A stretch of DNA of 64,000 bases from Babylonia areolata (taxonomy: Eukaryota > Mollusca > Gastropoda > Neogastropoda > Buccinidae): positions 30,804,500-30,868,499 of the forward strand of contig NC_134906.1 in NCBI RefSeq assembly GCF_041734735.1. Direction: 5' to 3'. Every line of letters starts with the position of its first letter. Positions within the stretch are counted from its first letter, which is position 1. Positions 28,601 through 40,600 of the stretch are shown here, one piece after another. The position numbers and the translations under genes were made by a program. The notes beneath the pieces were generated by a model, which worked only from the letters and a program-made list of their open reading frames with translations, was not told the DNA's origin and made no database searches.

Positions 28601-31600
28601 TGGTTGCCATTTCACTGGGTATTTGCAGTTTGGGTAACCATGTGACCAGCCCAACTAGTGATGCTAAAAGAGCGGCGAAGAGAGAAAGACCTAGCTGGGA
28701 TACTTGGAGTTTGGACACATTGCTGATGATTGTTGCATTGTTTGAAACATTGCTGATGATTGTTGCATTGTTTGAAACATTGCTGATGATTGCTGTATTG
28801 TTTGAAACATTGCTGATGATTGTTGCATTGTTTGAAACATTGCTGATGAGTGTTGGTTTGAAACATTGCTGATGATTGCTGTATTGTTTGCTGTGGCCCT
28901 GCATCTGTCCACATCTGGTGAATGAACTGTGGATATGAACTGTCGTTTGGGGTTTGTAGAGGAGGGAAAGAATTTGTGTCATTCTGTTCGTATTCATGTA
29001 CTCACATGCATCCCCTCCAGTTAACCTCTCTTGTGCTCCAGATACATCTGTAAAGAAACTTGGTGATTCAGTATGTTATTGGGGGTGAGGGGAAGGGATC
29101 AGTGTTCAGACAGGAGACTTCCCTTGATGTTTGGAAATGAATTGTGATATTTTGAGCCATGGGTCAGTGAGTGTGTATCTAACTGGGTGGTGGTGACTTG
29201 ATGTTTAAAAACGAATTGTGATATTTTGAGCCGTGTGGCAGTGTGTGTCTAACTGGGTGAGTGTGGCAGTGAGTGTGTGTCTAAGTGGTGGTGACATCAA
29301 TTAAAAAAAATTTTTTTTTTAGCCATGTGGCAGTGATTGTGTGTCTAACTGGGTGGGAGTGAGTGACTGTGTGTCTAACTGGGTGGCAGTGAGTGATGGT
29401 GTGTCTAACAGGGTGGCAGTGAGTGATGGTGTGTCTAACTGGGTGGCAGTGAGTGACGGTGTGTCTAACTGGGTGGCAGTGAGTGATGGTGTGTCTAACT
29501 GGGTGGCAGTGAGTGACAGTGTGCGTCTAACTGGGTGTCAGTGAGTGACAGTGTGTGTGTCTAACTGGGTGGTAGTGTTTGACAGTGTGCTGAACTGGGT
29601 GGCAGTGAGTGACAGTTTGTGTCTAACTGGGTGACAGTGAGTGACAGTGTGTGTCTGGGTGGCAGTGAGTGACAGTGTGTGCCTAACTGGGTGGCAGTGA
29701 GTGACAGTGTGTGCCTAACTGGGTGGCAGTGAGTGACAGTGTGTGTCTAACTGGGTGGCAGTGAGTGACAGCGTGTGCCTAACTGGGTGGCAGTGAGTGA
29801 CAGTGTGTGTCTAACTGGGTGGCAGTGAGTGACAGCGTGTGCCTAACTGGGTGGCAGTGAGTGACAGTGTGTGTCTGACTGGGTGGCAGTGAGTGACAGT
29901 GTGTGTCTAACTGGGTGGTGCTGACTTGATGTTGTACAGAAAAATCCACCAAAAGCCCCAAGGACAACTATGACCCAGAGAAGCCCACTGTGGAGGATGT
30001 AAGTCTTTTGACTCTTTGTCTGTCAGCCCTTCTTCTTTTCATGTGCACATAGATTGATAGAAAGTCTTTGACACTTTGTGGTGTTTTAAAATTTTTTATT
30101 GTTTTCAATTTTTGTAATTTTTTGTTTTTATAATTTTTTTGGGAAAATAACAAAGATTGTACTTTAGGGTTTTTTTTTCTTGTAAAACTTTGGAAAACCC
30201 AAGCAATTACCAGCAAACCCCTTTTAAAAATAGAACGGGGGCCCCTTTTAAAAAAATTGGGAGTTTTTTTTTTGGGGGTGTAAAAAACACCCAAAACTCC
30301 CAAATGGGCCCTGTTTACAAAAAAGGGATTTGGGTTTTGGCGTCCGGACGGGGAAAAGGGGGGGGGAATTCCCGGGTTTTCCCCCTTTTGGTGAAAGGAT
30401 GGGGGGAAAAAGGTCCAGAGTGAAAAAGGGACAAGGGGGGTTTGCCATTTGAAGGACCCCCAAAAAAAGGTAAGACCTGGGTTTTGGGGTTTTTTTTGGG
30501 GGGGTTTTTTTTAAAAACTTTTTTGAAATTTTTAAAAAAAGCAATGTAAATGCGTTTCCAATTTTAGTTTTGAAATTTTAAAAAATGTTTTGTTAAAAAA
30601 ATTTTTTGGGGTTAAAAATAATTTGAAAAATTTTCAGTTTAAATTTTTAAGACATTTTAATTTTCCCTTTTTTAAAACTTGGTTTTATTTTACTAAATAA
30701 AATAATAAAAAAATTTTTTTTTTTAAAATTTTTTTTTTTTGAAAAAACTTTTTTGGTTTTTTTTTTTTTTTTTTTTGTTTTTTTTTTTTGGGGTTTTTTT
30801 TTTTTGGGGTTTTGGGTGTGAAATTTATATATTATTCCAAAAAATTACGGGGGGGAAAACCCCTTTGATTTTATTTTAAAAAATTGTTTGTGGTTTTTTT
30901 CTGAGAATAAAAAAATTTTAAATAAATTAATGTTTTAAAAAAAAAAAAAGTTTGGGGGGGTTTTTTTGGTTAAATGTTATTTTTTGTTTTTTTTTTGTTG
31001 GGTTGGGGGTTTTAAGTGTTTTTTTTTAAAATTTTTTTTTTTTTTTTGTTTTTTTTTTTTTTTTTTAAAATTTTTTTGTTTTAAGAATATTTTAAAATTT
31101 TTTTAAAACAAAATTTGTTTGTTAAAAAACCCCATTTGTTTTTTTTTTTTTTTGATGTTGGGGGGGAAAACCCATTTGTTGGTTTTTGGGGGTTTTTTTT
31201 TTTTTTTTTTAAATTTTTTTTTTAAAAATTTTAAAAAAATTTTTTTAAAAGTTGGTTTAAGAATTTTTTTTAAAGGGGTGTTTTTAAAATTTTTTTTTTT
31301 TTTTGGGTGGTGTTAAGACTGGGGTTTTTGACCTTTTGGGTTTTTTTAAAATGTTTTTTCCCCCTTTTTAAAATGTTTGTGTTACAGAGCAAGGTTTTTA
31401 ATTTTTTTTAAAAAATTTTTTTTTAAAAAAAGGGTGTCCCCTGTTTTTTAAACCATGTTGGTGAAAGAAATGGTGAAAAACCCTTTTTTAGTTGTGTTAC
31501 AGACATTTGTGTTAAACCATTTGGTGTTAAAAGGTTTAAAGGTTTTTTCCCATTTTGGGAAAATTTTTTCCCTAAAGGGTTTTTAAACGATAGGGGGTTT

Positions 31601-34600
31601 TACAGTTTTTGGGTTTAAAACAAAGGGTTCAAGTCCAAAAAGGGGGTGGGGGGGCCCCCCCAAGAACTTCTTGAGTCGGGAAAACCGGGGCCACGAGAAA
31701 CACACAAGGGACACTGTCATGCTTTTCTCTGTTTTTTTTCACACACTTTAACAGGGAAAAAAAAAGACCAGGGCTGCGATGGATGACAGTGTCGTCTCAA
31801 TGAGACCCTTTAACTGGGCTTTTTCTGTGACGTGGGGAGGTTTTGAGTCGTGGAGTACGCATGGGCCAGGGGGGCAGCACGGGCTTGTAAGAATGCCTAA
31901 CCTGCAACCTCCCTACCTTAAACAAACGAAGTCTTTTGTACCTTTCAGGTTTTTTGGTTTAAAGTGCCAGCGGGGTTTATGTACTTCAATTGTTGTGTCT
32001 TGAAAGTTCCTTTTTGATGAACTTTACTGGTTTTTTCTTGAAATCCCAAAAGTGGGTTAAAAAGAGCTAGGGACACGAAACCCAGGCACTGACATGTAGA
32101 TGGGAAGAAAGCCAGGGCACTGTTCAGGAGGGACACAGAAAACCCCGGTCACGATCAGTGAGTGACACAGAAACCCCCCGGCAAACCGATCATGTAAGGA
32201 CACAGAAACCCGGGGCCCCGACAGGTAGGTGCACAGGGAAAACCCCGGGCATCACGATCATGAGGGACACAGAAACCCAGTCATCCTGATCATGTATACA
32301 CAGAAACCCGGTCACGACATGTATGAAAAAAAAACCCAGGGCCTGATCAGTGGTGACAAGAAACCCAGGGCAAACACTGATCATTAGGGGACACAAAACC
32401 CCCGTCACGATCATGTATGAACAGAAACCCAGGCATCACTGATCATGTATTGCCAGAAACCCAGGCAACACTGACATGTATGACAAGAAAACCCCCACTG
32501 ATCAGTTAGGACCAAAACCCCTCCGATCTGTAGGGACACAGAAACCCTCATCACGTCATGTAGGGAACACAGAACCCCCCACTGACATGTAGGGGGACAC
32601 AGAAACCCCGGCCTGATCAGTAGGGGGAAAAGACATCCCGGCATCCCGATCAGTGTAGGACACAAAACCCAGGGGCCTGATCTGTAGTACACAGAAACCC
32701 ATCAACCCCTATCCTGTATACCAGAAACCCAGGGCCTGATCATGTGGGGACACAGAAACCCAGGGCACATCAGTGTAGGTGCACAAAACCCGTCAATCAC
32801 ATCATTGTGACACAGAAACCCATCACTGATCAGTGTGGTGCACAGAAACCCCGGGCAGTCATGATCAGTGTAGGGACACAGAAACCCAGGCAGTCCCTGA
32901 TCATGAGGGGACACAAAACCCGGCACGACAGTTTAAAAAAGAACCCCCGGGCACTATCAGGTAGGGGACCCGAACCCAGGCAATCACTGACGGGAGCACA
33001 CAGAAACCCAGGTCACGTCAATTAGGGGACACGAAACCCAGGCATCACTGACTGAGGGGACACAGAAACCCAGGCAATCACGTCATTAGGACAAGAAACC
33101 CAACACGACGGTAGGTTTACCAGAAACCCAGGTCGTCAACTGATCAGTGTAGTGACACAGAAACCCAGGCATCACTGGAGCAGGTAGGGGCGAACACAGA
33201 AACCCAGCCACTGATCAGTGTAGGTGACACAGGAAACCCAGGTCACTGAGCAGTGTAGGTGACACAGACATCCAGGTGCAGTCCTGATCAGTGTAGGTGA
33301 CACAGAAACCCAGGTCACTGATCAGTGTAGGTGACACAGAAACCCAGGTCATCACGATCAGTGTAGGTGACACAGAAACCCAGGTCATCACTGATCAGTG
33401 TAGGTGACCACAGAAACCCAGGTCAATCATGATCAGTGTAGGTGACACAGAAACCCAGGTCATCTGATCATGTAGGTGACACAGAAAACCCAGGTCAATC
33501 ACGATCCAGTGTAGGTGCCACAGAAACCCAGGTCACTGATCAGTGTAGGTGAACACAGAAACCCTCATTCACTGATCAGTGAGGTGACACAGAAAACCCA
33601 GGTCAATCAACTGACTTCAGTGTGGTGACACAGAAACCCAGGTCCACCTGATCAGTGTAAAAAAAACAAAAAAGTAGACCTACAGAAACCCAGGTCAGAC
33701 ACAGAATCAGTGTAGGTGACACAGAAACCCAGTCAGTCAACTGATCAGTGTAGGCAACACAGAACCCAGGCCACTGGATCAGTGTAGGTGACACAGAAAC
33801 CCAGGTCACTGATCAGTGTAGGTGACACAGACAACCAGTCAGGTCACTGATCAGTGTAGGTGACACAGAAACCCAGGTCAGCTGATCAGTGTAGGTGACA
33901 CAGAACCCAGGTCACTGATCAGTGTAGGTGACACAGAAACCCAGGTCACTGATCAGTGTAGGTAGACACAGAAACCCAGGTCACTGATCAGTGTAGGTGA
34001 CACAGAAACCCAGGTCAATCACTGCATCGTGTAGGTGACACAGAAACCCAGGTCACTGATCACGTAGGTGACACAGAAACCCAGGTCAGTCACTGATCAG
34101 TGTAGGTGAACACAAAACCCAGGCAGTCACTGATCAGTGTAGGTGACACAGAAACCCAGGTCACTGATCAGTGTAGGTGAAACAGAAACCCAGGTCAACT
34201 GATCAGTGTAGGTGACACGAAACCCAGGTCAATCACGGATCAGTGTAGGTGACACAGAAACCCAGGGGTCACTGATCTGTGTAGGTGACACAGAAACCCA
34301 GGTCATCACTGATCAGTGTAGGTGACACAGAAACCCAGGTCAGTCACTGATCAGTGTAGGTGACACAGAAACCCAGTGGTCACTGATCATGTAGGTACAC
34401 AGAAACCCAGGTCAGCCACTGATCAGTGGTAGGTGAACACAGAAACCCAGGCCACTGATCAGTGTAGGTGTCACAGAATCCCAGGTCAGCAGATCAGTGT
34501 AGGTGACACAGACATCCTTCAGTCACTGATCTGTGTAGGTGACACAGAAACCCAGGTCACTGATCAGTGTAGGTGACACAGAAACCCAGGTCATCACTGA

Positions 34601-37600
34601 TCAGGTGTAGGTGACACAGAAACCCAGGTCACTGATCAGTGTAGGTGACACAGAAACCCAGGTCACGATCAGTGTAGGTGACACAGAAACCCAGGTCAAG
34701 TCACTGATCAGTGTAGGTGACACAGAAACCCAGGTCACTGATCAGTGTAGGTGACACAGAAACCCAGGTCACTGATCAGTGTAGGTGACACAGGAAACCC
34801 AGGTCAAGTCACTGATCAGTGTAGGTGACACAGAAACCCAGGTCACTGATCAGTGTAGGTGACACAGAAACCCAGGTCAATCACTGATAAGTGTAGGTGA
34901 CACAGAAACCCAGGTCACTGATCAGTGTAGGTGACACAGAAACCCAGGTCCACTGATCAGTGTAGGTGACACAGAAACCCAGGACATCACTGATAAGTGT
35001 AGGTGACACAGAAACCCAGGTCACTGATCAGTGTAGGTGACACAGAAACCCAGGTCAATCACTGATCAGTGTAGTGACACAGAAACCCAGGTCAGTCACT
35101 GATCAGTGTAGGTGACACAGAAACCAGTCAGTCACTGATCAGTGTAGGTGACACAGAACCCAGGTCACACTGATCAGTGTAGGTGACACAGAAAACCCAG
35201 GTCACTGATCAGTGTAGGGGACACAGAAACCCAGGGAAATCACTGATCATGTAGGTGACCACAGAAACCCAGTCAGTCACTGATCAGTGTAGGTGACACA
35301 GAAACCCAGGTCAATCACTGATCAGTGGTAGGTGACACAGAAACCCAGGTCAGTCACTGATCAGTGTAGGTGACACAGAAACCCAGGTCAGTCACTGATC
35401 AGTGTAGGTGACACAGAAACCCAGGGTCACTGATCAGTGTAGGTGACACAGAAACCCAGGTCACTGATCAGTGTAGGTGACACAGAAACCCAGGTCAACC
35501 TGATCAGTGTAGGTGACACAGAAACCCAGGTCAGTCACTGATCAGTGTAGGTGACACAGAAACCCAGGTCACTGATCAGTGTAGGTGAAACAGAAACCCA
35601 GGTCACTGATCAGTGTAGGTGACACAGAAACCCAGGTCCTGATCAGTGTAGGTGACACAGAAACCAGGTCAGTCACTGATCAGTGTAGTGACACAGAAAC
35701 CCAGGTCATCACTGATCAGTGTAGGTGACACAGAAACCCAGGTCACTGATCAGTGTAGGTGAACACAGAAACCCAGGTCACTGATCAGTGTAGGTGACCA
35801 CAGAAACCCAGGTCATCACTGATCAGTGTAGGTGACACAGAAACCCAGGTCCACCTGATCAGTGTAGGTGACACAGAAACCCAGGCAGTCACTGATCAGT
35901 GTAGGTGACACAGAACAGCCATGTCAATCCCTGATCAGTGTAGGTAAACAGAAAACCCAGGTCAGTCACTGATCAGTGTAGGTGAACAGAAACCCAGGTC
36001 ACTGATCAGTGTAGGTGACACAGAAACCAGGTCAGTCATGAATCAGTGTAGGTGACACAGAAACCCAGGTCAGTCATGATCATGTAGGTGGACACAGAAA
36101 CCCAGGTCACTGATCAGTGTAGGTGACAAACAGAAACCCAGGTCCAGTCACTGATCAGTGTAGGGTGACACAGAAAACCCCGGTCAATCACTGATCAGTG
36201 TAGGGGACAACACAGAAACCCTGTCACCACTGATCAGTGTAGGTGACACAGAAACCGGTCAGTGTCAGTTGTAGTGCAAAGATCAGCTGTAGGTGACAAA
36301 CAGAAACCAGGTCACTGATCAGTGTAGGTTGACACAGAAACCCAGGTCACTGATCAGTGTAGGTGACACAGAAATACCCAGGTCAGTCACTGATCAGGTG
36401 TAGGAGACACAGAAACCCAGGTCACTGATCAGTGTAGGTGACACAGAAACCCAGGTCACTGATCAGTGTAGGTGACACAGAAACCCAGGTCAATCACTGA
36501 TCAGTGTAGGTGACACAGACATCCAGGTGACTGATCAGTGTGTAGTTTGGTGGACGTGGTTGTCAGAGGATTGTCAGTGTTTTGTTGCTGTGTTGTCACT
36601 GACTCCCCTCCCTCCTGGCCTGACAGCAGCAAGTAAAGGTTGCAGTGTGATGACAGTTCATACAGCATGAGATGTGTTAATCATTTCAGTAAATCACTGC
36701 CTTATTTGTCACACTGTGTTTGTTAATCATTTCAGGTAAACCATTGCCACACGAGTCACACTATGTTTGTTCATCTTTCCAGTAAATCAGTGCTACATTT
36801 GTCACACTGTTTGTTGATCGTTTCAATAATTCAGTGGAACATATGTTACAGAACCAGAAAACTGCATGAGAAGCCAGAGAAGGATTTCCGAAGAAGTGAC
36901 AAGTCAAGGGTGGGTACATTTTTGTGTGACAGGAGAGGTTGTCTTTTTCTGGAATCTCCCACTGTTGTGACAGCAGAGGTTGTCTTTTCCTGTCATCTCC
37001 ACTGTTATTATAGCAGAGGTTGTCTTCTCTTGCCATCTCACTGTAGTGACAGCAGAGGTTGTCTTTTCCTGTCATCTCTCACTGTTGTGATAGCAGAGGT
37101 TGTCTTTTCTTGCCATCTCACTGTAGTGACAGCAGAGGTTGTCTTCTCTTGCCATCTCACTGTAGTGACAGCAGAGGTTGTCTTTTCCTGTCATCTTCCA
37201 CTATTGTGACAGCAGAGGTTGTCTTTTCCTGTCATGTGTTGCAGTGAACATGCACTTACCTTCATTGTTGTGGCTTTACCATAGTCCTCCTCTACTTGTT
37301 CCAGTTTGTAACTGACAGTAATTGTTGTGGCCTCATCATAGTCCTCCTCTACTTGTTCCAGTCTGTAACTGACAGTAATTGTTGTGGCCTCATCATAGTC
37401 CTCCTCTACTTGTTCCAGTTTGTAACTGACAGTCATAGTTGTGGCCTCATCATAGTCCTCCTCTACTTGTTCCAGTCTGTAACTGACATTTGGTGTCATA
37501 TACTGTACCTTGTCAAACTGATGCAAACTAGGCCTATTGGTTTGCTCTGCTTGGCCAAATTTCGCGCGGCTAACAGTGAAAAGACGGGCCCACCCGCTCT

Positions 37601-40600
37601 CAGCCAATCAAACGCCTCTAAAAACTATAAGCGCTCATCATCCCTTTGGCCAAGGCTCTCAACGCCATCTTGTCAGGTTTACGCTCTGTCTCGTCTTACG
37701 CTTTTTTCGGCTGTTCAGCGTATCCTTTTGGCCTTATTTTGTTGCATGTGGCTTGTGTTTATTGTATTCTTACATTCTGTGTACTCGATCCGACTCGGCA
37801 CCCTCGATTCGTTCGATTTTTTCTGCCTCTAAGTCGATCCTGTCTTTCCTTTCTCTGTTGGGGGTCGGATTTTCGCTGGGTGCCTAAGCACGGGTTCCAT
37901 GCCTCGTGTGCCATACCACGAAGGCAAGGGGATCATGATGCTAGGATTGAGACTCGGTAAGAGACTCTCCCAGGCCCGGAGCTCATGATTCCTCCCGATA
38001 CGGACCGCGGCGATGCGTCGTTAGACGCTGATCGCGGAGGCGACTTTCGTACCAGTAAAACGGTCATGAAGGGGACCGGGGGGAAAGAGGTACGAGCGTC
38101 GCCTCCCGAGGTGTCCCAGCGCGAGGCAGGGAGAAGGGTGAATGGCAAGTCATCTCCGTGCTGTGGGGACTCGCAGCTAGGCGCGGACTCCCGAGGGGAG
38201 GCCGCGCCCGGCCATTACCCGGGTCCCCACTCGGAGACGGCCCTCACGTGCCCCATTGTTGTTCCCCCTCCTCCCTTCTCTGTTGACCCCCCTCCCCCAC
38301 CTCCTTTTGGGGGGGGAGAAAAATTTGGTTCCGGGGGGGGATCTCTACTTTGCCCACCCCGGGCCAAGCCCACCCCAGTCTCCCCACGGGAGGGGATTCG
38401 GGGCGCGTGGCAACCTGCTCTGCAGGTCTTCCCGCTATCCGGCCGGTCTCCCCTGCTGGGGGGAGGCCCGTGCGTGTCAGGCGGTTCCGGGCAGTCAGCC
38501 CGCTCGTCTTCGGGCGGGACTGACACCCAAGTCGGACCTGACCTCCCTCCGACTTGGCCAGGTTGTTCCCTTCATGGAGGTCAACGCACCAGTGACCCTT
38601 GGGGCTCGGGTCAAAGTATGGCTGGTGCCCACGGGTAGTTACCCCCATTCTACCCGTACTGGGGCGCACCTAGGGTGCACACTGGGTTGCCGGGAGCACC
38701 AAGGGCCAGCCCCTTGTCCGCTCCCCACCGGACCCAACCCAGCACATCTCACAGGGTGATACACACAGCCCCGACAAGTGGGATCGACTTCTTGTCGGTC
38801 AGGTCGAGCTCCTCGACCAATATTGCCACTCTGTCCACAAATCGGGCCTCTGTCAACCCACAGGTGACCTCCACGGTCACAACGGCCTCCTTGTCAGGTC
38901 CGACGGCTGCTCAGGGGCCCTACTCGGCCCGGCGGAGCCGGCAGTCCCCACCTGCCCAGCCCTCGGTCCTACAGTGAGATGAGTGGGTGTTTGTCCCCAC
39001 ACAGCACTCGTGGGTCACTCTTGCATCCAGGGACGCCCTCTCTGAGAAGGTGTGGCACCACCATCCCAAGCATGGTTGGACCTACGGTCCACACGCTCCC
39101 CACCCGCTTCAGGTGTCAAGGGACATAACAGTGGCGGCCATGGTCCCGGCTCGGGATCGTCCCAGCTCATCCCGCTGGGCTGACCACAGCTCACAGGACG
39201 CCCCAGTGGGTACATCCACTTGGGATGGCACCCAACAGGGGATGGACTGCGAACAAGAGTGGGAGCACCTGTCTTCGGATGAGGACGAACAAGCAGATGA
39301 GCACTCTTCGCCCACATCCCAAGGGGGGACAGATTGAGCCCATGCCTCCCTAGGGACCAGCCTGAACCAAACTCGGACTTTGCGGCTCGACTGCCTCCCA
39401 ATAGGGTCACGTATGCCGAATCAGTCCCTCAGGCTACTTTGTTACCCTTGACCCTTCTAAACGCCATGTGACTCTAACTCCAGAACCACAAGGCAACTCA
39501 GAGTGCCAGAAATGGTGCAGGTATGGCTTAATAAGTCAGCCCGCACTGTCAGGGGTGCTGCTTCCATCCCTCCTCCAGGCAGTGAGTCCCTCTCTGCCCC
39601 GGGCGCCTTTTCCCTGGGAAAGTTTCTTAAAGATTCCTCCAAGGGAGGGGTGTGGTCCTGGTACACACAGGACCACCCTGCCTACAGCGGAGCACAGCCC
39701 TCCGCACAGGACAGGATGTTGGTCTCACAGCGCACCACCTTCCCCACTTCAGCTAACCTATCCTTTAAAACGTTAGCAGAGTGGGACAAATTGGCCCGCC
39801 GCTGCCCCCTCGAGGTTTCCACGGCGTACACCTTCGACACGTTCCTTCACAGGGCCAATGAGCTGTGGGAACAGTGTCCGGTTAATCAGGACAAGGGGTC
39901 TCCTTTCTCTGTCACGCCGGGCCTCTTCACCGACCACATGTTACACGCTTTGGGCAATAGGGTAGCATCTGGTCTCACGGCAGCTGCAGACACAGCTACC
40001 AGCCTTCACTTCAATACTGTGCTAGCGCGGCGTGATGCCATTTTCAGCCTCTCTAACATTCCTGTGGAGGAGAGGGCTGCCCTGCGGTCCATCCCAGCAC
40101 AGCAGCACTCCCTCTTCGGCCAGTTCCTGCCCCATTTTGTCAGCCACAGGGCAGAGACAAACAGGGAGGTGGCCTCATATTTGGCCCACACCTCTCATGG
40201 GCTCCAGGGTTCTATGCCATTGAAGAGACTGGCCACCAGGGCCCCTCCATATACCACACCGCCTGTCAAGGCAGCGTGTGCTGAATCGGTGGCAGAGGAA
40301 TAAACCACCTTAGGTCCGTCCAAGCCGACCGGCCATGCCCAAGGCCAGAAGGCAGCACCCCCAATGACTGGGCCCCGATTCAGCACCGCCAGTCGTTCAG
40401 TCCCTCCAAGTAGGAAACTTGTCCCGGCATGCACATCAGTGGTGTGCTCGGGGACTCAACGACGGGATTATGTCGGTGCTAGAGTCGGGGTACATGCTGT
40501 CTTGGGTGGAGGACCTCCCCCCTCTAAGATCCACTCCTCCTCCTTAGGTGCCCAGCTCGACGGAGCAGGAGAGCGTCCTAGAAAAAGAGATATCGCACCC

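Noticed and set aside
32040-36540. CRISPR-like array
   Set aside because: The 34/38-bp unit is repeated without variable spacers in an animal intron; it is an ordinary minisatellite.
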